A stretch of DNA of 64,000 nt from an uncultured Lactobacillus sp. (GCA_947565635.1 CANOGU010000012.1:1-64000); one strand, 5' to 3'; counted from the stretch's first letter, positions 38,625 to 47,043 are shown. Numbers and translations: made by a program. The notes: generated by a model from the sequence alone, not told the origin.

Positions 38625-38888
38625 ATGGAGGCTATAGAAAAAGCTAATGGCTTAGTAAGCGAGGCTTTTGAATTGGTTTATAAAGATGCTAAATCAAAAG
38701 CTCCAAAATTAAAAAATCCAATGTATGGATATTTTAATAAAACAAAAGCTTCAGTTTACCTAGGTATTAGTCGGACTACGTTCGATGTTTGGCTAAAAAA
38801 ATATCAAATTCCCTACACAATGATTGATGGAATTCGTAGATATGCCAAAAAAGATTTAGATAAATTTATGGAGGAACATAAGCGATGA
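38625..38888 (+). CDS. Excisionase-like winged-helix protein
   Basis: 87 residues; the C-terminal 55 form a MerR/Xis-type DNA-binding domain (NKTKASVYLGISRTTFDVWL; GIRRYAKKDLDKFMEE). In this early position such proteins serve as excisionases or early regulators. The stop overlaps the next small gene (ATGA). Confidence 0.75.
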   Translation: MEAIEKANGLVSEAFELVYKDAKSKAPKLKNPMYGYFNKTKASVYLGISRTTFDVWLKKYQIPYTMIDGIRRYAKKDLDKFMEEHKR

Positions 38889-39034
38889 GTAAATGGATCA
38901 ATTATAAAATTAATGAATTTATGGGTACTGACTTCACAGTGAGGGAAACCGAAATCTTGAGTTTAGGCAGTATTATCACAGCGTTAATGATTTTCACGTT
39001 CGTTATGTATACCGCAATTTTCCCAAACATCTAA
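38885..39034 (+). CDS. Small membrane protein, 49 residues
   Basis: Starts at ATG 38885, overlapping the previous stop by 4 bases. A polar N-terminal half ends in TEILSLGS and one membrane helix follows (IITALMIFTFVMYTAIF). Not recognised; a plausible phage early membrane peptide since the frame is open with coupled translation. Confidence 0.6.
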   Translation: MSKWINYKINEFMGTDFTVRETEILSLGSIITALMIFTFVMYTAIFPNI

Positions 39035-39050
39035 GGAGGTGGGGACAACG

Positions 39051-39179
39051 TTAAGCAAGACAACGATTAATAACTTAATTGCTAACAGTAATGCTTTTAG
39101 CAACGGACAAAAAAAGCCGTTACCTGCGCCAACAGATAACGACCAACAAAGTAAATATATTTATACAAGAGGATTATAA
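39051..39179 (+). other. Small open frame lacking a start codon
   Basis: After a perfect AAGGAGG at 39033-39039 the frame ...LSKTTINNLIANS...KKPLPAPTDNDQQSK...YTRGL runs to TAA at 39177-39179. At the expected start, 11 bases after the ribosome binding site, stands TTA (39051) where TTG would make a start; the only in-frame GTG overlaps the ribosome binding site itself. It may be a small phage gene silenced by one change. Low certainty. Confidence 0.35.
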
Positions 39180-39180
39180 C

Positions 39181-39657
39181 ATGAATGTTTTCGATATTAA
39201 CAACGCCATTGAAGAATTAGAACAAAAAGATTTAGATCCAGAGGTTCTAGTAGATACCATTGAAAGTTTAAAACTCACTAGAGATCAAAAGCTTGATGGT
39301 GCAGCTGGACTATCTGACAAATATGACAGCCAAATAAAATGGGCTAAAGAACGAATGACTGAACTTAGAGAGTTCATAAAAGTGTTAACCAATAAGAAGA
39401 ACCGTCTTAATAGTTTTATTACAGATGCAATGGATAACGCGGGATTAAAAGAGTTACAAACTGAACATCACATCTTAAAGCCACGGAATTATCGTGACTC
39501 GGTGATTGTTGAAGAAATTAAAAAATTGCCAATTGATTATGTCGTTGAAGAAAAGACTATCAAAGCAGATAAGAAGAAACTTTATGAAGATTTAAAAGCT
39601 GGTAAAGAAATTACTGGTGCCCACTTGAAAGCTAACAGAAAGACATTAATTAAGTAA
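39181..39657 (+). CDS. Siphovirus Gp157-like protein
   Basis: 158 residues resembling the Gp157 family of phages of dairy bacteria: helical N-terminus (DINNAIEELEQKDLDPEVLV), a central coiled region and a C-terminal beta part with PIDYVVEEKTIKADKKKLYE and GAHLKANRKTLIK, the family's usual ending. The protein of phage Sfi21 was reported in connection with phage resistance, but its function is unclear. Start ATG 39181 follows AGAGGAT; the longer in-frame version from 39079 has no site. Confidence 0.82.
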   Translation: MNVFDINNAIEELEQKDLDPEVLVDTIESLKLTRDQKLDGAAGLSDKYDSQIKWAKERMTELREFIKVLTNKKNRLNSFITDAMDNAGLKELQTEHHILKPRNYRDSVIVEEIKKLPIDYVVEEKTIKADKKKLYEDLKAGKEITGAHLKANRKTLIK

Positions 39658-39672
39658 AAGAGGTAAAAAATT

Positions 39673-39945
39673 ATGTTTGAAAAAGAATTGAAATTAGATG
39701 CAGAAGATAAGAAACATTTACAAAAACACTTTGATGACATCTTAAATGGTAAAGTTAAGAATTTCGTGATTTTAGGCTTAAACGATGAAACAGGAGAAGT
39801 TGTAAATCATGAATCAGGTCACAGAATTATTCTCAATGGTTTATTACACGATGCCGTAAGAGGTAATGACTATCATGATAATGAAATGGATAAGAATGAA
39901 AGTATTAGTGGTCTAATGAATAGAATTTTCAGTAATGGTGACTAA
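39673..39945 (+). CDS. Phage early protein, unknown
   Basis: 90 residues, acidic, no membrane segment. Not recognised. Found between the Gp157-like gene and the helicase, so probably in the replication/recombination block. ATG follows AGAGGTAAA. Confidence 0.6.
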   Translation: MFEKELKLDAEDKKHLQKHFDDILNGKVKNFVILGLNDETGEVVNHESGHRIILNGLLHDAVRGNDYHDNEMDKNESISGLMNRIFSNGD

Positions 39946-40071
39946 ATGTACGAATTAAGACCCTATCAAACCGATTTAATTAATAAAATTGTCGATTCGA
40001 TGAAGAAAAAACATCGTGTAATTATCGTTCAAAGCCCACCTCGAACAGGTAAGACAGTGAGTAATGGCTGA
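39946..40071 (+). pseudogene. Helicase N-terminal fragment with Walker A
   Basis: Reads MYELRPYQTDLINKI, the typical Q-motif start of SF2 helicases, then VIIVQSPPRTGKTV with Walker A GKT at about residues 36-38, and ends at TGA 40069-40071 after 41 codons. Deleting the single A at 40060 (GTG-A-GTA-ATG-GCT) would join it to the main helicase frame that begins at 40064. So this is the 5' part of a broken helicase gene, or the zero frame of a +1 shift. Confidence 0.8.
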
Positions 40072-41335
40072 GATTGCCAGGAGAACTACTGAAAATAATA
40101 ATCGTGTGATGTTTCTTATCCATAGGCGTGAAGTCTTGGATCAAGCGATTAAAACTTTTAAAAATCAAGAAGTAAATTCTGATTTTTTAACAGCTGGTAT
40201 GGTTCAGACCCTTACACGGAGAGTTGATAGATTACCAGTTCCTGATGTGATTTTAGTTGATGAAGCACATCATGCTTTAGCTAAGTCATATCAAAATATT
40301 TTGAATAGGTTTCCTAACGCAATTATTTTGCTTTTCACGGCTACACCACACAGGACAGGTCGACAGCAGCTTGATCAAATTGCAGATGACATTATTGTTG
40401 GTCAGTCAATTCATAGGCTTACTGAACAAGGATTTCTTGCACCATTTAAGTATTTTCAGCCACCCGGCGATTTTAATGAAAAAGTTTTAAAGCGTGGAAG
40501 TACTGGAGATTACACTGCTGAATCAATGCAGGAAGCTATGTCTACTAAAATTTTTGGTCACATTGTTAAGCAGTATAAAAGAATTGCTAAAGGGATACAG
40601 GCAGTAGTTTATACATATTCGGTTGATTCGGCTATCAAAATAGCTACTGAATTTAATTCTGCGGGGATTTCAGCAATTGAAGTAGATGGAACGACTACAA
40701 AAGAAAAACGTGATAGAGCGGTGCGTAAATTTCGAGATCAAGAAATTAAGATACTGGTTAACGTTAATTTGTTCACTGAAGGTGTGGACCTACCTAATGT
40801 GGATTGTGTCATTATGGCACGTCCTACAGCATCACTCGCATTGTACCTCCAGTTTTCAATGAGGTGTTTAAATCCACGTGAAGGCAAGACGGCCATCATC
40901 ATTGACCACGCTAATAACTTTAAGAAATTTGGCTATCCTGATGATGATCGGGATTGGAAGTTAGCTATTAAATCTGGAAAACAAAAGAGTAAAACATTGC
41001 TTAAAGATCCAGGATTATCAATTGTTACTTGTGATTATTGCTTTGCAGTCGTAAGAGCAGCAGATGTTAAAGATGGTAAATGCCCAATTTGTGGTAAGCC
41101 GATTAAAGTCCATGAAGCTAAGCCTATAAGTGATGTTGATTTAGTTGAAGCAACGAAGGCTAGAAAAGAACATATCAAGAAGATTATTCAAGATCAAGTG
41201 ATGACCAATGTAGTTGATAAGTCTGTTAATGAACTGAAGTCAATGAGTGAACTAGTAGCATACGGAAAATTACATGGTTATAAGCCAGGCTGGGCCTGGT
41301 TTCAAGCTAAAAGAAAGGGTTTGATTAAAGGATGA
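40064..41335 (+). CDS. DEAD/ResIII-type helicase, main part
   Basis: Phage SF2 helicase, 423 residues in this frame. It lacks its own Walker A (in the fragment at 39946) and has motif II VDEAHH (about 67), motif III TATPHRT (about 92), and the C-terminal helicase motifs with VNVNLFTEGVDLPNVD (about 230) and QFSMRCLNPREGK. A Cys4 zinc-knuckle-like CDYCF...CPICG follows at about 325-345. The ATG at 40064 overlaps the upstream stop by 8 bases, so reinitiation is possible, but without Walker A the protein would be inactive alone. Confidence 0.88.
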   Translation: MAEIARRTTENNNRVMFLIHRREVLDQAIKTFKNQEVNSDFLTAGMVQTLTRRVDRLPVPDVILVDEAHHALAKSYQNILNRFPNAIILLFTATPHRTGRQQLDQIADDIIVGQSIHRLTEQGFLAPFKYFQPPGDFNEKVLKRGSTGDYTAESMQEAMSTKIFGHIVKQYKRIAKGIQAVVYTYSVDSAIKIATEFNSAGISAIEVDGTTTKEKRDRAVRKFRDQEIKILVNVNLFTEGVDLPNVDCVIMARPTASLALYLQFSMRCLNPREGKTAIIIDHANNFKKFGYPDDDRDWKLAIKSGKQKSKTLLKDPGLSIVTCDYCFAVVRAADVKDGKCPICGKPIKVHEAKPISDVDLVEATKARKEHIKKIIQDQVMTNVVDKSVNELKSMSELVAYGKLHGYKPGWAWFQAKRKGLIKG

Positions 41336-41532
41336 GAATTAGAGTTCATTGGGAAAACTTAGACATATATGAAAATGAACAAGAACAAGAAGCTAATCAT
41401 GAAGATCTAGTATTAGATGATGATACTTCGCCTGAAGAAATTGAACAAGTAGCTAAAGAAGTGATTAATGATCATTTTGCATGGTCATGGTGGAAGATTG
41501 ACGAAAAGGAATGTGAAAATAATGGCAACTAA
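41332..41532 (+). CDS. Acidic phage protein, 66 residues
   Basis: Very acidic small protein (ENEQEQEANHEDLVLDDDTS) with a C-terminal part rich in Trp and Glu. Overlaps the helicase stop by 4 bases. Not recognised. Strong acidity is reminiscent of DNA mimics, but nothing more can be claimed. Confidence 0.6.
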   Translation: MRIRVHWENLDIYENEQEQEANHEDLVLDDDTSPEEIEQVAKEVINDHFAWSWWKIDEKECENNGN

Positions 41533-41686
41533 AAATATGCATAAAAATGTAGAAGCAATTATTGAAAATATAAAAAATTTTGATAAACAAACAAATTTAA
41601 ATTGGGATCCTATTATTAAAACAAAGACATATATATCAAGTAACCATAAATCAATTGAAATATCGATTGAATACGATGAACTTTAA
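41522..41686 (+). CDS. Small phage protein, 54 residues
   Basis: Starts at ATG 41522 (after AAAAGGAA), overlapping the previous gene by 11 bases; an upstream in-frame ATG at 41468 lies inside that gene without a site. Reads MATKNMHKNVEAIIENIKNF at its start. Not recognised. Confidence 0.55.
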   Translation: MATKNMHKNVEAIIENIKNFDKQTNLNWDPIIKTKTYISSNHKSIEISIEYDEL

Positions 41687-41703
41687 ACAGGAGGATATTT
41701 AAG

Positions 41704-41847
41704 ATGAAAGTAAAAATTATTGGTGGTCTTGATGCATTTGAAGATCGAATTAATGATTTTATCAAGAACAAGAAAGTAATTGATATTAAATATCAAGACA
41801 ATTCAGAAGTAATTTCAGCATTAATCATGTATGAGGAGGACAAATAA
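41704..41847 (+). CDS. Cse60-like small protein, 47 residues
   Basis: MKVKIIGGLDAFEDRINDFI then KNKKVIDIKYQ: the pattern of Cse60-like proteins, small sporulation-named proteins that recur in phages. ATG follows AGGAGGAT. The stop codon is followed at once by the AAA ATPase ATG. Confidence 0.6.
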   Translation: MKVKIIGGLDAFEDRINDFIKNKKVIDIKYQDNSEVISALIMYEEDK

Positions 41848-42615
41848 ATGATTCAATTACCAAAAGTAGCAACGCTAAAGCCTAAATCACAGCCCCACAA
41901 CTTTTTTATCTGGGGTGAAACCATGAGTGGGAAATCTTACTTTTCGAGTTATTTCCCTAATCCATTAGTTTTAAATACTGATGGGAATTCAGAACAAGGT
42001 CAAGCGCCAAGTATTCAAATCCGAAATGTTAGGGATGCAAACGGAAAATTACAACAATCGGCAATTAAGCAGCTAAATGATATTATCACAGCTCTTCAAA
42101 TTGAAAATCCACAGCGCCCAGCAGACCAACGCTTTAAGACAATCGTTATTGATGTTATTGATGATATTTGTGTAATGATTGAGCAAGCCATCTGTTTAGA
42201 TGCAGGTGTGCAAGCTTTATCAGATATTGCATATGGCAAAGGCTATGCAATGTTTAATACAGCTCTTCAACAATTCGTCATGGATCTTAAAGCACTGCCT
42301 ATGAATGTAATCTACATCAGTCGGGAAATCAGTACCACAGATGAAAATACAGGTATTACAACTTACAGACAGTCTTTAAAGGATAAGTATTACAACATGG
42401 TCAATGGAAACTGTGATCTAGTTATTAGAACTTCAAAAGTTGGAGCTGGTCAAAATATTCATTACATGCGTGAAGTAAAAGCAGCTAGAACAAAATATTT
42501 ACCGGGAAACATCACTAACAAGCGAGTGTTAGATCTATTGCTTACTTGTGAGGGAATGTTTAGCGATGAAGTCTTAAAGAAGTATAAAGAAAACAAAAAG
42601 AAGGAGAGTAAGTAA
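41848..42615 (+). CDS. Phage AAA-type nucleotide-binding protein
   Basis: 255-residue P-loop protein of the AAA_24 type found in Lactobacillales phage replication modules. Walker A is WGETMSGKSYFS (about 23-34), Walker B-like KTIVIDVIDDIC (about 97-108) and a sensor region NVIYISRE (about 150). It is upstream of the DUF669 gene, a constant pairing. Its role in recombination is suspected but not settled. Overlaps the next ATG by one base. Confidence 0.85.
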   Translation: MIQLPKVATLKPKSQPHNFFIWGETMSGKSYFSSYFPNPLVLNTDGNSEQGQAPSIQIRNVRDANGKLQQSAIKQLNDIITALQIENPQRPADQRFKTIVIDVIDDICVMIEQAICLDAGVQALSDIAYGKGYAMFNTALQQFVMDLKALPMNVIYISREISTTDENTGITTYRQSLKDKYYNMVNGNCDLVIRTSKVGAGQNIHYMREVKAARTKYLPGNITNKRVLDLLLTCEGMFSDEVLKKYKENKKKESK

Positions 42616-43202
42616 TGGGATTATTAGAAGCATTAAACAAAGTAAAAAGCGAAAAATACGATCCTAAGAAAGATGATATTAGCTCAGGATTTCAGCCTAT
42701 TCCTGATGGAACTTATACAGTAACTTTAAGTGGAGTTAACCACGGTGTTTGGGAGAAAAGTGGAACTGATTTTGTAAGATTTTCTTTTGATGTAGTAACT
42801 GGAGAACAAGCTGGTCGTCAAGAACATATCACACCAATTCTTGCATCTAAAAAGTCGAATGGTGACCCAATGCCAGAATCAGTGCTTGCTCGAAGTATCA
42901 AAATGGTTCAAAAAATTGGCGCTATGGTTGGCTTTGATGTTCCTGATAAGGTTTTTATGGGAGCCAATGAAAGCGAAGATTACGAAATGATTCAAAATGA
43001 GTTTCGTGAAGCTGGCGTTATTGGTAAGTTGCTTAAACTAACAATTAAATCAACCCCAAACAAAAAAGATCCACATAATCCCTGGCGCAACTATAAATTT
43101 GAAGAAGCTGAACAACCTACCACAGCGAACGTTGAAGACCCATTCAAAGATGCAGCTACTGGCATGGAAATTACAGATGACGATCTGCCATTTGGAAAAT
43201 AA
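42615..43202 (+). CDS. DUF669 protein with SSB-like acidic tip
   Basis: 195 residues of the DUF669 family: GFQPIPDGTYTVTLSGVNHG (about 25-44), VRFSFDVVTGEQAGR, then a predicted OB-like beta core and a disordered acidic end EITDDDLPFGK. That tail matches the DDDIPF-type tip by which SSB proteins recruit partners. In these phages it takes the place of an ssb gene. It follows the AAA ATPase directly. Confidence 0.82.
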   Translation: MGLLEALNKVKSEKYDPKKDDISSGFQPIPDGTYTVTLSGVNHGVWEKSGTDFVRFSFDVVTGEQAGRQEHITPILASKKSNGDPMPESVLARSIKMVQKIGAMVGFDVPDKVFMGANESEDYEMIQNEFREAGVIGKLLKLTIKSTPNKKDPHNPWRNYKFEEAEQPTTANVEDPFKDAATGMEITDDDLPFGK

Positions 43203-43213
43203 GGAGGAATTGA

Positions 43214-43525
43214 ATGATGAATATTAAATATCCAAAAACAGAAATAATGATTGTCCTAGGTAGTAAAGTTTATCCACTCTATACTAGTCTTTCTGTTAAC
43301 GAGGTACATGATTTTATGCGTGCAGCACATCGAGAGGATTTCTTGATTTTTCCTACTGCTATTAATAAAGAACATGGTAATGGCCTATGGTATCCAGGAT
43401 GTGGATCAGATCCAATTTGGACAGATTGGGAAGTTAAGAAAAATGCAATTAAATCAATTATTAAATTACCAGAGCCTAAGGTAAGAATTGATTATAACGT
43501 TGATTCTGATAACTATGAGTTCTAA
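43214..43525 (+). CDS. Phage protein of replication block, unknown
   Basis: 103 residues, predicted mixed fold with FLIFPTAINKEHGNGLWYPG. Not recognised. Two ATG in a row; AGGAGGAAT precedes. It lies between DUF669 and the primase. Confidence 0.6.
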   Translation: MMNIKYPKTEIMIVLGSKVYPLYTSLSVNEVHDFMRAAHREDFLIFPTAINKEHGNGLWYPGCGSDPIWTDWEVKKNAIKSIIKLPEPKVRIDYNVDSDNYEF

Positions 43526-43527
43526 TT

Positions 43528-44328
43528 ATGTTAGTTAATTTAGTAAATTATGCTGTGAGCTATGCAAATCGTGGCTTCAGTGTAATCCCAATTGGTCAAA
43601 ATAAAAAGCCACTAATAAAGTTTGCTGGTAAGCCACCGCTTACTCCTAATGAAATTAGAAAGATATGGCAAAAATATCCTCTGGCAAATATTGCACTTAA
43701 AACTGATAAATTTTTCGTAATTGATGTTGATCGTCATGGTGGTGAAGTTGATGGCATGGAGTCAATCAAAAAACTAAATCATGATGAATGGTTTGAAGAT
43801 ACTCTTACAGAAAGAACAGCACACAATGGTTTTCATTTCTTCTTTGCCAAACCTAAAGATATGAAAATTAGTCAAAACATTGGCATCTTACCGAGCGTTG
43901 ACCTTAAAGCTCACGAAAATAACTATGTTGTTGTAGCGCCTAGTAGTTTAGGTGATAAGAAATATCAGTGGCTTAACAATGCACCAATGAAAGCACCCCC
44001 GCAGGGGTTGCTTGATCTGATAAAAGACAAGCAAAGAGATATGCCACCTACTTTAGTTGCTGAAGTTCTGCAAGGAATGCGAAAACGTACTAAGACAACA
44101 GATCTTTTTGAGACTATCGTTCAAGGTTTTGGCGATAAAGGTAAACGTAACGACAATCTGGCAAGTTTTATGGGCGGCTTACTCATGCGGAATGTTGATC
44201 CTTATGCAGCAGCTAAATTAGCGATGATAGCAAATGATAATTCTTCCGATCCATTACCAATAAATGAGGTAGAAAGAACTGTTAATTCGATGATTGAAAA
44301 AGAAAATAGAAAGAGGGGTATTTCGTGA
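43528..44328 (+). CDS. Prim-Pol type DNA primase/polymerase
   Basis: 266 residues of the bifunctional primase-polymerase N-terminal family (AEP). It starts YAVSYANRGFSVIPIGQNKK, typical of Prim-Pol; the metal Asp pair is in FVIDVDRHGG (about 67), followed by HNGFHFFFAKP (about 110, catalytic His) and LKAHENNYVVVAPSSL. The PriCT-like C-terminus is at about 190-260. It overlaps the helicase gene by 4 bases; together they form a split primase-helicase. Confidence 0.9.
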   Translation: MLVNLVNYAVSYANRGFSVIPIGQNKKPLIKFAGKPPLTPNEIRKIWQKYPLANIALKTDKFFVIDVDRHGGEVDGMESIKKLNHDEWFEDTLTERTAHNGFHFFFAKPKDMKISQNIGILPSVDLKAHENNYVVVAPSSLGDKKYQWLNNAPMKAPPQGLLDLIKDKQRDMPPTLVAEVLQGMRKRTKTTDLFETIVQGFGDKGKRNDNLASFMGGLLMRNVDPYAAAKLAMIANDNSSDPLPINEVERTVNSMIEKENRKRGIS

Positions 44329-45644
44329 CAGACAAAAAGATTCTGAACTTAAATAAAGAAGAAGCTGATAAACTTCAAAAAAGTGAAAATAAAAAATCAA
44401 TTTTTGAACGAACTGCAGCTGGTGCTTTGCGAACTACCTCTGTTAAGAATGTTGTCTTAATTCTTAAAACAGATCCTAACTTAAAAGATCTATTTAGGTT
44501 TAATGAGTTTACACAAGAAATCGATGTTGTTAGAGATACCAAGATCAAAACGCAACTAGGATTAATTACGATTAGCACAGGTCAATATACCGATCAGGCA
44601 ATCAACTCCATTGAACTTTATATTGAATCGTCTTCAAAATATAATGGCGCAAGTTTTAAAAATAATGTTATTGATCAAGCAATTACTAATGTTGCTTATA
44701 TGGATTCATATAATCCGGTTATCGATTACATGAATGAAGCTTATGTTAAATGGGATAAAAAAGAGCGGCTTGATAAATTATTTGTTGAGTATCTGGGAGC
44801 ACCATATGATGAAACGACTTTCTTAATTACGGAATTGTGGTTTATGGGAGCAGTAGCCAAGGCTTTTAATCCTAAAACTAAGTTTGACTTTGTACTTGAT
44901 TTAGTAGGTGGTCAAGGTGTAGGTAAAACTTCACTACTTCAAAAGTTAGCGCCGCTAGGTTTATATACTGATCAATTTAATACATTTTCAAATAAAGATG
45001 ACTTTGAAGTTATGAAGAATGCACTAATTGTCAATGATGATGAAATGACAGCAAGTAATTCAGCTAGCTTTGAAGAAATTAAAAAATTCATCACTATGCA
45101 AAGCTTTGAATACCGTAAAGCTTATGCACGTAAGTCAGAAACTTTCTTAAAGAAATTTGTTTTAGCAAGAACTACTAATGAAGTTCGTCACTTAAAAGAC
45201 AGATCAGGTGATAGAAGATTTATTTCAATTTTCGCTAATGGAAAACGACAAAAGAAATCTCCTATTACTGATTTATCTGATGAGTACGTACAACAAGTAT
45301 GGGGCGAAGCGGTTCATTTGTATAAGAGCATTAAAGATCCATTTTTACTTACTGAATATCAACGAGAATTACTTGAAGAGAACCGAAAACAATTCCGTTA
45401 TACTTCTGGGCTTGAAGATGAACTTAATACTGTACTTGAAAATAAATTTAAGGATAAAGAATTTATCCCTAATTATGATTTAGCATTTGAATTATTTGCC
45501 GATCAAGATGCATTAAGTAGAAATTCAAAAGATGCACGAGATATTCGATATTATATGGAGCACTTAGGTTATGAAGTAGGCGCTAGGACAAAAATAAATG
45601 GAAAAATAGTTAGAGGATTTAAGACGGTAGTCAATAAAAACTAG
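44325..45644 (+). CDS. VirE-type replicative helicase
   Basis: Phage superfamily 3-like/VapE ATPase, 439 residues, start GTG 44325. The P-loop is VGGQGVGKTSLLQKLA (about 197-212), Walker B-like ALIVNDDEMTAS (about 235-246), and the arginine finger region DRSGDRRFISI (about 293-303) follows. It unwinds the origin together with the Prim-Pol. The candidate origin lies just 3' of it. Confidence 0.9.
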   Translation: MTDKKILNLNKEEADKLQKSENKKSIFERTAAGALRTTSVKNVVLILKTDPNLKDLFRFNEFTQEIDVVRDTKIKTQLGLITISTGQYTDQAINSIELYIESSSKYNGASFKNNVIDQAITNVAYMDSYNPVIDYMNEAYVKWDKKERLDKLFVEYLGAPYDETTFLITELWFMGAVAKAFNPKTKFDFVLDLVGGQGVGKTSLLQKLAPLGLYTDQFNTFSNKDDFEVMKNALIVNDDEMTASNSASFEEIKKFITMQSFEYRKAYARKSETFLKKFVLARTTNEVRHLKDRSGDRRFISIFANGKRQKKSPITDLSDEYVQQVWGEAVHLYKSIKDPFLLTEYQRELLEENRKQFRYTSGLEDELNTVLENKFKDKEFIPNYDLAFELFADQDALSRNSKDARDIRYYMEHLGYEVGARTKINGKIVRGFKTVVNKN

Positions 45645-45651
45645 TTAGGTG

Positions 45652-45870
45652 ACAGTTACTGTAACCCTTAAAATCCCTAATATTAGTAGACTTATGATGC
45701 TTAATGACACTACTACAGTAAATATCTAATAAAAGTAAATAAATAATATATATATAAATATATAGGGGCTTATAGCTTATAAAGAGTTTTTGAAAAGTTA
45801 CTGTCAATTTTTTGTTAATTAAAGCTTTAAATCTCTTATGGCTGTAGAGATTAAAGGGAGTTACAGTACT
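45652..45870. repeat. AT-rich repeats, possible phage origin
   Basis: The 268 bases between the helicase and the next gene hold ACAGTTACTGTAAC (45652-45665, itself palindromic), AGTTACTGTCA (45796-45806) and the inverse AGTTACAGTACT (45859-45870), flanking a very AT-rich run with alternating TA (about 45749-45772). No gene fits here. The layout (iterated element plus AT-rich stretch beside the initiator helicase) is origin-like. Confidence 0.5.
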
Positions 45871-45912
45871 TCATTTTACTAGCACCCTACCGTTACCTTT
45901 TTGAGGAAAATT

Positions 45913-46233
45913 ATGAGAAAGAAAAGAAAAAAGAGAATATACGCTGAAGAAAAATACAACACTAATGTTCAAAATTACCGAGGTATTAAATTTAAACTAA
46001 TCGTATATACAGAAAATCATTTTGCAGCACTACGTGCTAAGAGATTTTTATTGATATCAGATAAAGAAGACGAACCATCTCAAAATTTCTGGATACCGAA
46101 TTGTTATTTAGAAGCTGACGGTACTCTTAAGCCTAACGTATTTGTTGACTGGATTTTCGTAAAATGTGCTAGAGCTAATAAATTGAAGTATGCGGGGATT
46201 GAAATACCGGACTGGATGCGAGGTAAATTATGA
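45913..46233 (+). CDS. Basic phage protein, unknown
   Basis: 106 residues from ATG 45913, after GAGGAAAA (an in-frame TTG at 45901 overlaps that site). Very basic start MRKKRKKRIYAEEK, then aromatic-rich core including NYRGIKFKLIVYTENHF and FVDWIFVKCARANKL. Not recognised; basicity suggests nucleic-acid contact. Confidence 0.6.
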   Translation: MRKKRKKRIYAEEKYNTNVQNYRGIKFKLIVYTENHFAALRAKRFLLISDKEDEPSQNFWIPNCYLEADGTLKPNVFVDWIFVKCARANKLKYAGIEIPDWMRGKL

Positions 46234-46412
46234 ACATGAAAATGACTGTGAATGATGCAAAAGTGATACTAGGTTTTCTATTATTTATCTCATTGATATG
46301 GGCTGGATATAATTCTGAACATTCAGATAATAAAAGTTTACAAACAGTAACATCATTTTTGTTAGGCTCAATAGTATTTATGCTTATGTTTTATATAGTT
46401 TTTAGTTATTGA
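46230..46412 (+). CDS. Small phage membrane protein, 60 residues
   Basis: Two membrane segments (about 10-26 and 38-58) with a short polar loop NSEHSDNKSLQ. Overlaps the previous gene by 4 bases. Function unknown. Confidence 0.6.
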   Translation: MNMKMTVNDAKVILGFLLFISLIWAGYNSEHSDNKSLQTVTSFLLGSIVFMLMFYIVFSY

Positions 46413-46421
46413 GGTTTATAA

Positions 46422-46661
46422 ATGAAAACTAAATTTAAAATGCCAGAAGTTGGCGATCATATTTTGCTAAAACTAACTATTCATACATTAGAGAATGAAT
46501 GTTTGCTAACTAAACTTGAAGATGAAGAATATTGTGTAATTAATTTGGAAAATGGAAAAGGAATACGTGATGAAAACGATGATTTAATTTGTTCTGATTC
46601 AATTCCAGAGCTTTTAGGAGAATTACAACAATACTATTTTATTTATTTAATGGAGAATTAA
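46422..46661 (+). CDS. Small phage protein, 79 residues
   Basis: Acidic, mostly beta pattern (KMPEVGDHILLKLTIHTL; NGKGIRDENDDLICSDS). Not recognised. TGAGGT precedes the ATG. Confidence 0.55.
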   Translation: MKTKFKMPEVGDHILLKLTIHTLENECLLTKLEDEEYCVINLENGKGIRDENDDLICSDSIPELLGELQQYYFIYLMEN

Positions 46662-46663
46662 TA

Positions 46664-46885
46664 ATGGTAAATAATGCAAATAAAACATTAAACGGACAAC
46701 AACTATCTTTTAATGCAGGGATTGAAAACTTTAAGGCAGACGGCGATATCGTAACAATTACTTTAGATGCTGATGCTAAGCAACTGGATTTAAATATTTT
46801 AAATAAAATTTCTTTAAACCCATTAACTGTTGATTTTACTAGTATTCAAACAGAACTGTTACCTCAAGAAAGTGAGAAAAAATAA
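46664..46885 (+). CDS. Small phage protein, 73 residues
   Basis: Strand-rich protein beginning MVNNANKTLNGQQLSFNAGI with an acidic middle and no membrane part. Not recognised. Two bases after the previous stop, so translation is probably coupled; shares one base with the next start. Confidence 0.55.
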   Translation: MVNNANKTLNGQQLSFNAGIENFKADGDIVTITLDADAKQLDLNILNKISLNPLTVDFTSIQTELLPQESEKK

Positions 46886-47043
46886 TGAAATTATTTGTTT
46901 TTGAATGTAATAATCATATAGATAAATTTATTAAAGATATTAACGATTGGGTAAATTTGCATAAAGAGATTACAATTATCGATTATGACTTTGGATATGA
47001 TAATAACGGTCTTTTAAAAACAGTGGTGGTGAAGTGGAAATGA
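46885..47043 (+). CDS. Small phage protein, 52 residues
   Basis: Overlaps the previous stop by one base and the next start by four. Reads MKLFVFECNNHIDKFIKDIN at its start; the shape resembles the Cse60-like protein at 41704 (short, one helix and two strands). Too short for length-filtered calling. Confidence 0.5.
   Translation: MKLFVFECNNHIDKFIKDINDWVNLHKEITIIDYDFGYDNNGLLKTVVVKWK

Noticed and set aside
37794-41847. A type II toxin-antitoxin pair among repressor, ImmA/IrrE and small early genes
   Set aside because: XRE plus HExxH peptidase resembles a COG2856 pair, but the position, the divergent cro-like gene and the shared operators fit a lysogeny switch. No RelE, MazF, HicA or similar toxin fold was seen among the small genes.
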